Below, piece after piece: positions 34,983-44,025 of a DNA stretch of 64,000 bases. The position numbers were made by a program, and so were the translations under genes. The stretch comes from Olsenella profusa DSM 13989 (GTDB lineage Bacteria; Actinomycetota; Coriobacteriia; Coriobacteriales; Atopobiaceae): NCBI RefSeq assembly GCF_030811115.1, contig NZ_JAUSQK010000001.1, forward strand, positions 372,001 to 436,000, in the 5' to 3' direction. Numbering within the stretch: the first letter of the stretch is position 1; each line of letters begins with the position of its first letter. The notes below the pieces were generated by a model. The model searched no databases and was not told the DNA's origin. It worked only from the letters and a program-made list of their open reading frames with translations.

Positions 34983-35519
34983 TTACTTGGCAGCCTTGCC
35001 GAGCTTCCTGCGGATGTGCTCGCCCTCGTAGTGGATGCCCTTGCCCTTGTACGGCTCGGGCGGCCTCTTGGCGCGCACCTCGGCGGCCACCTGACCCACC
35101 TGCTCCTTGGAGATGCCCTTCACCGTGATGTGGGTGTTGTCGGGCACCTCGAAGGTGATGTTGTCGGGGCAGGCGTACGCGACGGGGTGCGAGTAGCCCA
35201 GCGAGAGGTCGAGGTCCCTGCCCTTGAGCGCGACACGGTAGCCGACGCCCGCGAGCTCGAGCTTCTTCTCGAAGCCCTCGGAGACGCCGAGCACCATGTT
35301 GTTGATGAGCGTGCGCGTGAGGCCCTGCTGGGCGTTGGACTCGGTGGTCTCGTCGTTGCGGACCACGCAGATCTCCTCGCCCTCCTGCCTGATGGTCACG
35401 AGGTCGGAGAACGTGCGCTCGAGCTCGCCCTTGGAGCCCTTGACGCTCACGTGGCCGCCGTCGATGGTCACGGTCACACCGGCAGGGACCGTGACAGGCT
35501 TCTTACCAATACGAGACAT
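34983..35519 (-). CDS. rplF: 50S ribosomal protein L6
   Basis: A 178-residue protein of two related domains near the factor-binding site. MSRIGKKPVTVPAGVTVTID begins it, with LINNMVLGVSEGFEKKLELA in the middle and the C-terminal signature KRPPEPYKGKGIHYEGEHIR. The ATG at 35519 fits the family; nine upstream codons are not used. It lies between rpsH and rplR. Confidence 0.97.
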   Translation of the reverse strand: MSRIGKKPVTVPAGVTVTIDGGHVSVKGSKGELERTFSDLVTIRQEGEEICVVRNDETTESNAQQGLTRTLINNMVLGVSEGFEKKLELAGVGYRVALKGRDLDLSLGYSHPVAYACPDNITFEVPDNTHITVKGISKEQVGQVAAEVRAKRPPEPYKGKGIHYEGEHIRRKLGKAAK

Positions 35520-35546
35520 TGTCTCCTCCTTACTTCCTGTCAATCC

Positions 35547-35945
35547 TTACCAGATGTAGCAGACGACCTCGCCGCCGATGCCCAGCTTGCGAGCATCGCG
35601 GTCGCACATCATGCCCTTGGAGGTGGAGATGACGGCAGTGCCCAGACCACCCAGCACGCGAGGAAGGCCCTCGGCGGAGGAGTAGATGCGCAGGCCGCAC
35701 TTGGAGATGCGCTTGATGCCGCGGATGATGCGGGCGTGCTTCCTACCGTACTTGAGGGTGACATGCAGCGTCTTCTGGGGCTTGGTGTCCTCCACCTCAT
35801 AGGACTCGACATAGCCCTCCTCGCAGATGACGCGGGCGACCTCGACCAGCACCTTGCTCGAGGGCATGGAGACCTCGGGCTTGCCGGCGGAGTTTGCGTT
35901 GCGGATGCGCGTCAGCATGTCTGCGATGGGATCAGTGACCTTCAT
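35547..35945 (-). CDS. rpsH: 30S ribosomal protein S8
   Basis: A 132-residue 16S rRNA-binding protein and, in other bacteria, translational repressor of the spc operon. DPIADMLTRIRNANSAGKPE, ISKCGLRIYSSAEGLPRVLG and GGLGTAVISTSKGMMCDRDA with the C-terminal GGEVVCYIW are standard. It lies between rpsN and rplF. Confidence 0.97.
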   Translation of the reverse strand: MKVTDPIADMLTRIRNANSAGKPEVSMPSSKVLVEVARVICEEGYVESYEVEDTKPQKTLHVTLKYGRKHARIIRGIKRISKCGLRIYSSAEGLPRVLGGLGTAVISTSKGMMCDRDARKLGIGGEVVCYIW

Positions 35946-36032
35946 TGATTCTGTCTCCTTCGTTAGTGATGAACCAGCGCGTGCGGTTCACACGGGCCCC
36001 TGGCGGGTGTGCCTGCACGCGAGAGCCCCGAC

Positions 36033-36218
36033 CTACCAGCTTGCCTTGCGGACGCCGGGAAGCTCGCCCTTGCTCGCGAGTTCGCGGAAGCACACGCGGC
36101 ACAGGCCGAACTTGCGATACACGGAGTGGGGACGCCCACAGCGCTGGCAACGGCTCTGCTTGCGCGTAGAGTGCTTCGGCTCACGCGACGCCTTGACGAT
36201 CATCGATGTCTTAGCCAC
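36033..36218 (-). CDS. rpsN: 30S ribosomal protein S14, zinc type
   Basis: A 61-residue type Z (zinc-binding) S14. The zinc ligands are [21 protein letters not shown] (two CxxC pairs), and it ends [11 protein letters not shown]. The short form is typical of Gram-positive and actinobacterial spc operons. It lies between rplE and rpsH. Confidence 0.97.
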   Translation of the reverse strand: MAKTSMIVKASREPKHSTRKQSRCQRCGRPHSVYRKFGLCRVCFRELASKGELPGVRKASW

Positions 36219-36271
36219 AAATCCTCCTTCAGGAAGAGGCCCCGGCTCCCCGGGGCAACTTGCACGTTTGG

Positions 36272-36832
36272 TTAGTCCTGCTTGAACGGGAAGTGGAAGG
36301 CCTCAAGCAGCGCCTTGCCCTCCTCGTTGGTGTTGGCGGTGGTGACGATGGTGATGTCCATGCCACGGGTGTGGTCGACCTTGTCGTAGTCGACCTCCGG
36401 GAAGATCAGCTGCTCGGTGACGCCCATGGAGAGGTTGCCGCGGCCATCGAACGACTTGGGGCTGATGCCACGAAAGTCGCGGATGCGCGGGATGGCGATG
36501 GCGATGAGACGGTCGAGGAACTCCCACATGCGGTCGCCACGGAGCGTGACCTTGGCGCCGATGGGCATGCCCGCACGCAGATGGAAGGTAGCGATGGACT
36601 TGCGGGCGCGGGTGACCAGGGGCTGCTGGCCGGTGATGGCGCGCAGGTCGGCAATGGCGCCGTCGATGGCCTTGGAATCGGTGGCCGCCTCGCCGACGCC
36701 CATGTTCACGACGATCTTCTCGAACTTGGGAACCTGGTTGACGTTCGTGTACGCGAACTTCTTCTGGAGCTCGTCACGCACGGTGGCGACATAGCGCTCC
36801 TTGAGGCGCGGGACGTACTTCTCTTCTGCCAT
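36272..36832 (-). CDS. rplE: 50S ribosomal protein L5
   Basis: A 186-residue 5S rRNA-binding protein. [61 protein letters not shown] and [20 protein letters not shown] are family segments. The ATG at 36832 has GGAGTG upstream. Normally rplX lies directly upstream; here 2.16 kb of inserted DNA intervenes, so rplE to secY must be started by a promoter in 36833-37148. A TACAAT hexamer on the minus strand near 36976-36981 is a candidate -10. Confidence 0.97.
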   Translation of the reverse strand: MAEEKYVPRLKERYVATVRDELQKKFAYTNVNQVPKFEKIVVNMGVGEAATDSKAIDGAIADLRAITGQQPLVTRARKSIATFHLRAGMPIGAKVTLRGDRMWEFLDRLIAIAIPRIRDFRGISPKSFDGRGNLSMGVTEQLIFPEVDYDKVDHTRGMDITIVTTANTNEEGKALLEAFHFPFKQD

Positions 36833-37148
36833 GTGACACTCCTTGACTCTTGGGGTCTTAAGCACGGGGTTGGCCACTGTTCGGTTACCCTCGCACCTCC
36901 TGGCCTGGCATGCCAGGAGCCATATGTGCCTGACCTGGTCGAGACAGAATCGTCCCCACCCAGTCATACGGATTGTAATGGTACGCGTTTGGGAAAGCGA
37001 TTGCCAGCGGGCATGGCCTGCATCCACCCTCCCCGTGGCAAATCCACAATTGCCAGCCCTGTCGGCCCTGATGAGCCCCCATCGCGCCCCGCCCTTCCCA
37101 TGCCTGCAGCCCCTGGCGACAGGCAGGGATCCGTACTCTGGCGGTGCG
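36833..37148. promoter_or_regulatory. Likely promoter region for rplE-secY
   Basis: 316 bp upstream of rplE without genes. On the minus strand TTACAATCC lies near 36975 and could hold a -10 (TACAAT), without a good -35. A perfect 14-bp palindrome CCTGGCATGCCAGG (about 36900-36915) sits between it and the gene and might be a regulatory site. Because a terminator follows rplX, some start signal here is required. Confidence 0.4.
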
Positions 37149-37345
37149 GGGAGCGAAATGGCCCCAAGTGCGTGCTGGCCTCGCGTCCCATCCCCGCCAG
37201 GAGAGCATCCAGCGAGCCCACATAGGGAAAGGAAATCTTCTTTCGTCGCAAAAACAACGCTTTGGTCCAGCTGAGCGCACCGATCTGCACCTTCTAGGGA
37301 CCCAACACCCGCTATGCAGCACGCACTTGGGGCCATTTCGCTCCC
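37149..37345. repeat. TIR element copy B
   Basis: 197 bp with 29-bp perfect terminal inverted repeats (GGGAGCGAAATGGCCCCAAG then TGCGTGCTG, and complement). The interior differs from copies A, C and D and is AT-richer in the middle (CTTCTTTCGTCGCAAAAAC). It lies 190 bp before the nuclease-like gene. Confidence 0.85.
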
Positions 37346-37534
37346 AATCGCTCACTCTAGGCTATAACTGCGCGTCAATCAATCCGGGAAAGAACCATAC
37401 ACCTCCTGTCAGACACGTGCAGCAATCCACCTTTCTTTAAGGTGCCGCTCAAGGAACCACTGAGCGAGTAGGGCTTTCCCCTCCATGCATCCCCTATGGT
37501 CTTTGTACTCTGCCAGATGAGCCGGGGGGTGCCC

Positions 37535-38707
37535 ATGATTGTCGTCTCACATGAGAGTGCGCTTGCCCTGTGGCGCTCGACCGCCGAAGAGCCGCGGGGC
37601 ATTGACGTACACGCATGTGATGGGATCTTCAGCCCCGTGTTGGGTGCTGGGCAGAGGATCGACCGACGCGCAGGCGGGGCACGGGCCACCTGTGGCTTTT
37701 GGCAGCGACATCAGCGAGAGCCTGATCCTCAGTACCAGTTAAGCCCCCGTGCATGGCCCGGGAAGCAAGCGTCCCTCACCGCAGGCGCGTGCCGTTGTGC
37801 CCTGGGAGAGCTACACCACCTGCGCCACGCGATCGAGGTCGATGGCATCACACATGTGCTCTGCCCCTCTCGGTCTGGACGCACCGACGTGCCTGACATC
37901 AAGGCGCACCTGTGCACGAGGAAGCTTTCCGGCAGGGACCTCTACGTCCTCACGGATGGCGTGCTCGTCTGCAGCCCCGAACTCACCCCCCTTCATCTAG
38001 CGCGCGGAGCCACCCAAGCCAAGGTTGCGCTTCTGGCAACAGAACTCTGCGGCCTTTACAGCCTGGATGAGACGACACGGGATACTGGCGCGGGGTTCAA
38101 GGGCAGAAAGGCACCCCTCACACAGCCGCGTCTCATCGCGCACATGCTCGATCGTCATCCGGGTGCCCCGGGAAGTCCACTGCTGCGTTGCGTGCTCCCA
38201 TTTGTCGCACCCTATGCCGCCTCCCCCATGGAGGCCAAGATTACCCTGCTCCTCTGCCTCCCCCGAAGGTGGGGAGGGTACGGTCTGCCGCTCGCCAGCC
38301 TGAACGCGTCCATAAGGCTCTCGCCTCAAGGCGAGGTGCTGATGGGGCTCCCCGCCATTGCGGGTGACCTCAGCTGGCCCCAGTCTCATGTGTCCATTGA
38401 GTACGACAGCACGGCCGCGCATGGCATCAGCATGCGCGGCACATGGATGACGCACGACGACGTCAAGCGAACCATGCGTGAGGTCGAGCGACGTCGCAAG
38501 CGCGACGAGACGAGGCTCTCGGCCCTCAGTGCATCGGGTTGGCAGGTGTATCCCCTGGTCGACACCACGGTGCATGATCGCGAGGCACTTGACGCCGTCG
38601 CGCGTGCCGTCGCCCGAAAGCTAAGGAGAAGGCTCAAGCGGGACACGGCGGAGTCTCTGGCGCATCAGATGCGTCTCCGAAAGGGGCTCGGGTTCGAGCG
38701 CTCATGA
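37535..38707 (+). CDS. DUF559/Vsr-like nuclease-domain protein, possible AbiEi-type N-terminus
   Basis: A 390-residue protein on the opposite strand to the ribosomal genes. The C-terminal part fits a PD-(D/E)XK fold of the DUF559/very-short-patch-repair type: Glu233 (SPMEAKITLLLCLP), Asp278 (AGDLSWPQSH) and Glu289-Tyr-Asp291 (VSIEYDSTAAHG), then RRRKRDETRLSALSASGWQV, the usual helix and GW-x-V strand. The N-terminal 200 residues (VSHESALALWRS, LTDGVLVCSPEL) resemble the accessory part of AbiEi-like antitoxin/nuclease proteins, but this is weak. GGGGGG lies before the ATG at 37535. Role unknown; candidate defence or mobile gene. Framed by TIR elements B and C. Confidence 0.6.
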   Translation: MIVVSHESALALWRSTAEEPRGIDVHACDGIFSPVLGAGQRIDRRAGGARATCGFWQRHQREPDPQYQLSPRAWPGKQASLTAGACRCALGELHHLRHAIEVDGITHVLCPSRSGRTDVPDIKAHLCTRKLSGRDLYVLTDGVLVCSPELTPLHLARGATQAKVALLATELCGLYSLDETTRDTGAGFKGRKAPLTQPRLIAHMLDRHPGAPGSPLLRCVLPFVAPYAASPMEAKITLLLCLPRRWGGYGLPLASLNASIRLSPQGEVLMGLPAIAGDLSWPQSHVSIEYDSTAAHGISMRGTWMTHDDVKRTMREVERRRKRDETRLSALSASGWQVYPLVDTTVHDREALDAVARAVARKLRRRLKRDTAESLAHQMRLRKGLGFERS

Positions 38708-38737
38708 TGTGATGTTTAGCCATACGATGGCGGCAGA

Positions 38738-38922
38738 GGAGCGAAATGGCCCCAAGTGCGTGCTCGGCTGTGTGTTCATGACGCGTCGGCGGTGTCCATG
38801 GATGGCAAAAGCCCAGGATTGGGATTCGCTGAGATTCGTGAAGGCGGCAGATGGCTCCCGATTTCCCGATGGGGCCGCCTTACGTCTCGATGTCGGCACG
38901 CACTTGGGGCCAGTTCGTTCCC
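38738..38922. repeat. TIR element copy C
   Basis: About 185 bp. The left end is GGAGCGAAATGGCCCCAAGT-GCGTGC; the right complement has a few mismatches (GGGAACGAACTGGCCCC). The interior is related to A (inverted) and to D (direct), e.g. AAGCCCAGGATTGGGATTCG shared with D. It lies between the nuclease-like gene and the rplX terminator. Confidence 0.85.
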
Positions 38923-38936
38923 TCAAGAACACAAAA

Positions 38937-38964
38937 GGGTGCCCCGGTCTCAGCCGGGGCACCC
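38937..38964 (-). terminator. Strong intrinsic terminator after rplX
   Basis: On the minus strand an 11-bp perfect stem GGGTGCCCCGG / CCGGGGCACCC with a CTGAGA loop is followed by TTTTGTG, 27 bp past the rplX stop. It should end the S10-side transcript before rplE. Confidence 0.85.
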
Positions 38965-38990
38965 AGAACGTTCGCCTATGGGATCAGGAG

Positions 38991-39308
38991 CTAGACTTCC
39001 TCGCCGGACCTCTTGGCATAGCGAACCTTGGTGCCGTTCTCGTCGAAGCGATAGCCAACGCGGGTGGGCATGTCGGTCTTAGGGTCGATCAGCGCGACGT
39101 TGGACACGTCGATGGCGGCCTCCCTCTCGACGATGCCACCCTGCTCGCCCATCTGCGTGGGCTTCTGGGCCTTCTTGACCATGGCGACGCCACGGACGAC
39201 GACCTTGCCCGCGGTCGGGATGGCGCGCACGACCTCGCCGCGCTTGCCCTTGTCCTTGCCGGAGAGGACCTCCACCTGGTCGCCCTTCTTAATCTTCATC
39301 TTAGGCAT
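38991..39308 (-). CDS. rplX: 50S ribosomal protein L24
   Basis: A 105-residue assembly-initiating protein with a KOW motif ([20 protein letters not shown]) and [20 protein letters not shown]. The ATG at 39308 has GGGGAG upstream; a GTG at 39317 is less likely. It is followed by a terminator, and rplE, its usual next gene, is 2.16 kb away. Confidence 0.96.
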   Translation of the reverse strand: MPKMKIKKGDQVEVLSGKDKGKRGEVVRAIPTAGKVVVRGVAMVKKAQKPTQMGEQGGIVEREAAIDVSNVALIDPKTDMPTRVGYRFDENGTKVRYAKRSGEEV

Positions 39309-39321
39309 GCTGCTCACTCCC

Positions 39322-39690
39322 CTACAGCGTCTCGGGTGCGAGCGAGACGATCTTCATGTACTTGCGATCGCGCAGCTCGCGGGCCACGGGCCCGAAGATG
39401 CGCGTGCCCTTGGGCTCGCCGTCCTTGTTGACCAGCACGCAGGCGTTCTGGTCGAAGCGGATGTAGCTGCCATCCTTGCGGCGCTGCTCCTTGACGGTGC
39501 GCACGATCACGCAACGGACGATCTCGCCCCTCTTGACGCCACCGCCGGGAGTCGCCTCCTGTACGGCCGCCATGACGACGTCGCCCAGGCCAGCGTAGCG
39601 GCGCTTGGAGCCACCAAGGACCTTGATGCACTTCACACGCTTGGCGCCGCTGTTATCAGCGACGTTGAGCATGGTCTCCATCTGAATCAT
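39322..39690 (-). CDS. rplN: 50S ribosomal protein L14
   Basis: A 122-residue protein. [40 protein letters not shown] and [20 protein letters not shown] with [24 protein letters not shown] are standard. It lies 13 bp before rplX. Confidence 0.97.
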   Translation of the reverse strand: MIQMETMLNVADNSGAKRVKCIKVLGGSKRRYAGLGDVVMAAVQEATPGGGVKRGEIVRCVIVRTVKEQRRKDGSYIRFDQNACVLVNKDGEPKGTRIFGPVARELRDRKYMKIVSLAPETL

Positions 39691-39771
39691 TGCGGTTTCC
39701 TTCGAACTCTCTCCCCCAAAGAGGTGCGGCCACGCGAGCGCCGCACGTTATGGGAGGGCATGGATGGGTCG

Positions 39772-40038
39772 TTACTTGGCGCGCTCCACGATCTCCTCGA
39801 CGCGCCAACGCTTGGTCTTGGAGAGGGGACGGGTCTCCATGACGCGCACGGTGTCGCCGAGGCCACACTCGTTCCTCTCGTCATGGCAGTGGAGCTTCTT
39901 GCGTACGGTCATCATCTTACCGTACTTGGGGTGATGCTTGCGGTACGTGACCTGCACCGTGACGGTCTTGTCGCCGGAAAGTGAGATGACCTCACCGGTG
40001 CGGACATGACGTGCGTTCCTGCCTTCGGTTTCTGCCAT
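39772..40038 (-). CDS. rpsQ: 30S ribosomal protein S17
   Basis: An 88-residue OB-fold protein. [40 protein letters not shown] and [20 protein letters not shown] are family features. It lies between rpmC and rplN. Confidence 0.97.
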   Translation of the reverse strand: MAETEGRNARHVRTGEVISLSGDKTVTVQVTYRKHHPKYGKMMTVRKKLHCHDERNECGLGDTVRVMETRPLSKTKRWRVEEIVERAK

Positions 40039-40053
40039 TTCTCATCTCTCCTG

Positions 40054-40269
40054 CTACTTCTCAGCAGCGGACTGCTCCGCTGCAATCTGACGAGCACGCA
40101 TCTCGGTCTGGACGCGGGCGATGTCACGCTTGACGATGGTCACGCGTGCGGTGTTGTCCAGTTGGCTGGTTGCCATCTGGAAACGGAGGTTGAAGAGCTC
40201 CGCGCGACCATCCTCGAGCTTCTGGGCGAGCTCCTCGTCGGAGAGCTCCTGGACGTCCCTGTACTTCAT
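40054..40269 (-). CDS. rpmC: 50S ribosomal protein L29
   Basis: A 71-residue two-helix protein at the exit tunnel, where nascent-chain factors dock. DVQELSDEELAQKLEDGRAE and LFNLRFQMATSQLDNTARVT are standard. Its ATG directly follows the rplP stop (TAGATG), so the two are translationally coupled. Confidence 0.96.
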   Translation of the reverse strand: MKYRDVQELSDEELAQKLEDGRAELFNLRFQMATSQLDNTARVTIVKRDIARVQTEMRARQIAAEQSAAEK

Positions 40270-40698
40270 CTACTTTGCCTCCACGTCCTGATCGGCGCGG
40301 GTAATGATCTTGGTCTTGATGGGAAGCTTGTGCTGCGCCAGGCGCAGGGCCTCCCTGGCAGTCGCCTCGTCGATCTCGCCAATCTCGAACATGACGCGAC
40401 CGGGCTTGACGACGGCCACCCACTCCTCGGGGTTGCCCTTGCCCTTGCCCATGCGGGTCTCGGCGGGCTTCTTGGAGACGGGCTTGTCCGGGAAGATGGT
40501 GATCCATACCTTGCCGCCACGCTTCATCTGGCGGGTCATGGCGACACGGGCGGCCTCGATCTGACGGTTGCTGATCCAATGGGCCTCGAGGGCCTGGATG
40601 CCCCACTGGCCAAAGTGCAGCTCGGTGTTGCCCTTGGCCTGGCCCTTCATGGAGCCACGCTGCACCTTACGGTGCAGGACACGCTTGGGAGCTAGCAT
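40270..40698 (-). CDS. rplP: 50S ribosomal protein L16
   Basis: A 142-residue protein near the peptidyl-transferase centre. [40 protein letters not shown] and [20 protein letters not shown] are family segments. The ATG at 40698 shares a base with the rpsC stop (TAATG). It is flanked by rpsC and rpmC with no gaps. Confidence 0.97.
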   Translation of the reverse strand: MLAPKRVLHRKVQRGSMKGQAKGNTELHFGQWGIQALEAHWISNRQIEAARVAMTRQMKRGGKVWITIFPDKPVSKKPAETRMGKGKGNPEEWVAVVKPGRVMFEIGEIDEATAREALRLAQHKLPIKTKIITRADQDVEAK

Positions 40699-41411
40699 TA
40701 GCGGCCCCTCCTCTCGTTGCGGGAGCGACGGGGACGGCTGGAGCCCTCGAGCTCGGGATGCAGCGCAGGCTGTCCCTTGAGCTGCTCGCCCACATAGATC
40801 CACACCTTGACGCCACAGGCACCCATGGTCGTGCGGGCAGTTGCCTCGCCAAAGCCGATCTTGGCGCGCAGGGTGTGCAGGGGCACGCGGCCCTCGCGGT
40901 ACCACTCGCGACGGCCCATCTCGGCGCCGTTGAGGCGGCCGGAGCACTGGATGCGGATGCCGAGGGCGCCCGCCTTGCGCGCGGACTGGACGGCCTTGCG
41001 CATGGCGCGACGGAAGGCCACACGGCCCTCGAGCTGCTCGGCGATCGACCTGGCGACGAGCTGGGCGTCGATCTCGGGGCGCTTGACCTCGATGACGTCC
41101 ACGTTCACATGGCCCTTCTCCACGCCGGTGAGCTTCTCGAGTTGGGAGCGCAGGACGTCGATCTCGGCGCCCTTCTTGCCGATCACGATGCCCGGACGGG
41201 CGGTGTAGATGGTGATCCTGAGCTTGTCGCCGGCGCGGTCGATCTCGACGCGGGAGAGCGCGGCGGAAGCGAGGCGCCTCTCAAGGAACGTGCGAATCTC
41301 GAGGTCGGAACCGAGCGTCTTGGCATAGTTCTTCTTATCGGCGTACCAACGGGAACGCCACTGCTCGGTGACACCGAGGCGGAAGCCGGTAGGCTGTACC
41401 TTCTGACCCAT
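40698..41411 (-). CDS. rpsC: 30S ribosomal protein S3
   Basis: A 237-residue protein of the mRNA entry site with a KH domain ([20 protein letters not shown]). N-terminal [20 protein letters not shown] and C-terminal [20 protein letters not shown] with [14 protein letters not shown] are standard, and it ends with an Arg-rich tail. The ATG at 41411 fits the family; upstream codons overlap rplV. Confidence 0.97.
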   Translation of the reverse strand: MGQKVQPTGFRLGVTEQWRSRWYADKKNYAKTLGSDLEIRTFLERRLASAALSRVEIDRAGDKLRITIYTARPGIVIGKKGAEIDVLRSQLEKLTGVEKGHVNVDVIEVKRPEIDAQLVARSIAEQLEGRVAFRRAMRKAVQSARKAGALGIRIQCSGRLNGAEMGRREWYREGRVPLHTLRAKIGFGEATARTTMGACGVKVWIYVGEQLKGQPALHPELEGSSRPRRSRNERRGR

Positions 41412-41418
41412 GCTTTCC

Positions 41419-41781
41419 CTACGCCTCCTTTCCAGGTGCGACGACGACGGTGATGTGGCTCGTGCGCTTGTTGATGCGCGAGGCGGAACCCTTGGCACGC
41501 GGACGGATGCGCTTGAGCGTGGGGCCCTCGTCGACAGAGGCGCGCTTGATGACCAGGTTCCTGCCGCGCAGGCCGTTGTTGTTCTCGGCGTTGGCGACGG
41601 CGGAGTTGATGGCCTTGGCCACGGGCTCGGCGGCGGCACGCGTGGAGAACTGTAGCGCCTCGAGCGCCTGCTCGACGCCCTTGCCACGAACCATGTCCAC
41701 GACCATGCGAACCTTGCGGGGAGCCATGCGCACGTACCTCGCGACGGCCCTCACCTCGTTGGAGGAGGTGTTGTCTGCCAT
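41419..41781 (-). CDS. rplV: 50S ribosomal protein L22
   Basis: A 120-residue protein lining the exit tunnel. [40 protein letters not shown] and [20 protein letters not shown] with [12 protein letters not shown] match L22. It lies 13 bp after rpsS and seven bases before rpsC. Confidence 0.97.
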   Translation of the reverse strand: MADNTSSNEVRAVARYVRMAPRKVRMVVDMVRGKGVEQALEALQFSTRAAAEPVAKAINSAVANAENNNGLRGRNLVIKRASVDEGPTLKRIRPRAKGSASRINKRTSHITVVVAPGKEA

Positions 41782-41794
41782 GTCTCAGTGCCCC

Positions 41795-42055
41795 CTAATC
41801 CTGCTTGTGGCCACGGAAGGTGCGGGTCTGGGAGAACTCACCCAGCTTGTGGCCGACCATGGACTCGGTGATGTACACGGGTACGTGCTTGCGACCATCG
41901 TGGACGGCAATCGTGTGACCCACCATCTCGGGGAAGATGGTGGAGGCACGCGACCAGGTCTTGATGACCTCCTTCTTGCCGGACTCGTTCATGGCAGTGA
42001 CGCGCGCAAGGAGGCGAGTCTCCACGAACGGACCCTTCTTGAGACTTCTGCTCAT
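41795..42055 (-). CDS. rpsS: 30S ribosomal protein S19
   Basis: An 86-residue head protein. [40 protein letters not shown] and [20 protein letters not shown] are standard. It lies between rplB and rplV. Confidence 0.97.
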   Translation of the reverse strand: MSRSLKKGPFVETRLLARVTAMNESGKKEVIKTWSRASTIFPEMVGHTIAVHDGRKHVPVYITESMVGHKLGEFSQTRTFRGHKQD

Positions 42056-42081
42056 GCTTTCGATCTCCTAAGGCTCGTGTG

Positions 42082-42918
42082 CTACTTGGAACGACGACGA
42101 CGGATGATGAGGTGGTTGCTGGCCTTCTTGGGGTCGCGCGTCTTCTTGCCCTTGGTGGGGACGCCCCATGGGGTGACGGACGGACGGCCGGACGTGTGGT
42201 TCTTGCCCTCGCCGCCGCCATGCGGGTGATCGACCGGGTTCATGACCGTACCACGGACGGTGGGGCGGACGCCCTTCCAGCGGTTGCGCCCGGCCTTGCC
42301 GATCACGATGTTGGAGTGCTCGGCATTGCCGACCTCGCCGATGGTCGCGCGGCAGGTGAGCAGCACGCGACGCAGCTCGGAGGAGGGCATGCGGAGCACG
42401 GCGTAGCCGTTGTCCTTGCCCATGAGCTGGATGGAGGTGCCGGCTGCGCGCGCCATGGCGGCACCCTTGCCCGGCTGGAACTCCACGGCGTGGATGAGCG
42501 TGCCCACGGGAATCTCGGAGAGGGGCATGGCGTTGCCGGGCTTGATGTCGACGTCGCTGGTGCCCGAGAGCACGGTGTCGCCCACCCTGAGACCCTCGGG
42601 TGCCAGGATGTAGGCCTTGGCGCCGTCAACGTAGTGCAGAAGCGCGATGAGGGCGGACCTGTTGGGATCGTACTCGATGGTGGCCACCTTGGCGGGCACG
42701 CCGTCCTTGTTGCGCTTGAAGTCGATCCTGCGGTACTTGCGCTTGGTGCCACCGCCCTGGTGGCGGGTGGTGATGTGGCCATTGTTGTTACGGCCGGCCT
42801 TCTTGTTCAGCGGCCCGAGAAGCGACTTCTCGGGCGTGCTGGTGGTGACCTCCGCAAAGTCGGAGACCGTCTGCCAACGACGACCAGCGCTCGTGGGCTT
42901 GAGGTGCCTTACTGCCAT
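42082..42918 (-). CDS. rplB: 50S ribosomal protein L2
   Basis: A 278-residue protein required for peptidyl transfer. It has [20 protein letters not shown], the OB/SH3 body, and the conserved His region [20 protein letters not shown]. The ATG at 42918 has GGGAGCG upstream. 135 bp of untranslated sequence, including a GC-rich hairpin near 43013-43045, separates it from rplW, wider than usual for this operon. Confidence 0.97.
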   Translation of the reverse strand: MAVRHLKPTSAGRRWQTVSDFAEVTTSTPEKSLLGPLNKKAGRNNNGHITTRHQGGGTKRKYRRIDFKRNKDGVPAKVATIEYDPNRSALIALLHYVDGAKAYILAPEGLRVGDTVLSGTSDVDIKPGNAMPLSEIPVGTLIHAVEFQPGKGAAMARAAGTSIQLMGKDNGYAVLRMPSSELRRVLLTCRATIGEVGNAEHSNIVIGKAGRNRWKGVRPTVRGTVMNPVDHPHGGGEGKNHTSGRPSVTPWGVPTKGKKTRDPKKASNHLIIRRRRSK

Positions 42919-43053
42919 TACTCGCTCCCTTTCTTCCGTTGGCCGTCACGTCCAGGGAGTTGCGTGACGACACCGGATTACCACGGTACCGCGCGTATCC
43001 ATCATGCGCGGCATGCAAGCCCGCAGGCACGGGGCCTGCGGGCGGATTGCCAG

Positions 43054-43356
43054 CTAGTCCTTCTGGGACTGGTTGTTGGCGAAGACCTCGATCTGCTCAC
43101 CGTCGGCGATGGTGACGATGGCCTTCTTCCAGGTTCGGGTCTTGCCGGCGACGTAGCGCACGCGCTTGGTCTTGGGCTTCACCCACATGGTGTTGACCTT
43201 CTTCACGTGGACGTCGAAGAGCCTCTCGACGGCATCCGCGATCTCCTCCTTGGGAGCGGTGCGGGCGACCTCGAAGCTGTACTTGTTCAGGGACATCTGG
43301 TCGAAGGAACGCTCGGTGACGATCGGGCGGATGATGACCTCGTACGGGGAGTTCAT
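43054..43356 (-). CDS. rplW: 50S ribosomal protein L23
   Basis: A 100-residue exit-tunnel protein that docks trigger factor and SRP. YEVIIRPIVTERSFDQMSLN, KYSFEVARTAPKEEIADAVE and VNTMWVKPKTKRVRYVAGKT are family marks. Its ATG is immediately after the rplD stop (TAAATG). Confidence 0.97.
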   Translation of the reverse strand: MNSPYEVIIRPIVTERSFDQMSLNKYSFEVARTAPKEEIADAVERLFDVHVKKVNTMWVKPKTKRVRYVAGKTRTWKKAIVTIADGEQIEVFANNQSQKD

Positions 43357-43983
43357 TTAAGCGAGCACCTCCTCAAGCTGCTTGGCGACGGCGGTGGTCA
43401 TGACGAGCGCACCGTTGTCGAGGAGGACACGGGTGTTGGCCTCGGAGGTGCCATAGACGACGACCTTGGGGAGGTTGCGGAAGGACAGGTAGGTGATGAC
43501 GTCGTCATCGTCCACGACGAGGGTGACGCGCTTGCCCTCGAGCCCGAGCGCCTCGATGACGGCGGCAGCCTGCTTGGTGGACGGCCTCTCGAAGGAGAGG
43601 TCGTCGACGAGCACGAGCTCGGCGTCGGCGACCTTGCCGGAGAGGGCGGACCTCATGGCCAGCTTCTTCATCTTGTTGTTGGCGCGCTTGGTGTGCAGGT
43701 GTGGGGTGGGGCCGAAGGCGACGCCGCCGCCCGCCCACTGCGGGGCGCGGATGGTGCCCTGGCGGGCGCGGCCGGTGCCCTTCTGGCGCCAGGGCTTCGC
43801 GCCGCCACCAGAGACGGCAGAGCGGTTCTTGGTGGAGTGGGTGCCCTGGCGCAGCGACGCCTCATAGGCGACGACGACCTGGTGCATCACCGGGACGTTC
43901 GGCTCGATGCCGAAGACGCTGTCGGAGAGCTCGACCGTGTCGGTCGCCTTCCCCTGCGCGTTCCTTACTTCGATCTTGGACAT
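43357..43983 (-). CDS. rplD: 50S ribosomal protein L4
   Basis: A 208-residue exit-tunnel protein; in some bacteria it represses the S10 operon. [40 protein letters not shown] and [16 protein letters not shown] show the central loop, and [20 protein letters not shown] lies in the C-terminal fold. It lies between rplC and rplW. Confidence 0.97.
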   Translation of the reverse strand: MSKIEVRNAQGKATDTVELSDSVFGIEPNVPVMHQVVVAYEASLRQGTHSTKNRSAVSGGGAKPWRQKGTGRARQGTIRAPQWAGGGVAFGPTPHLHTKRANNKMKKLAMRSALSGKVADAELVLVDDLSFERPSTKQAAAVIEALGLEGKRVTLVVDDDDVITYLSFRNLPKVVVYGTSEANTRVLLDNGALVMTTAVAKQLEEVLA

Positions 43984-44025
43984 GCTGTTCTCCTTGGTAA
44001 CCTAGGGTCTACGTGACGTGGGCCC

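Noticed and set aside
42919-43053. Possible small gene between rplW and rplB
   Set aside because: No frame with a start signal; only a GC-rich hairpin is seen.
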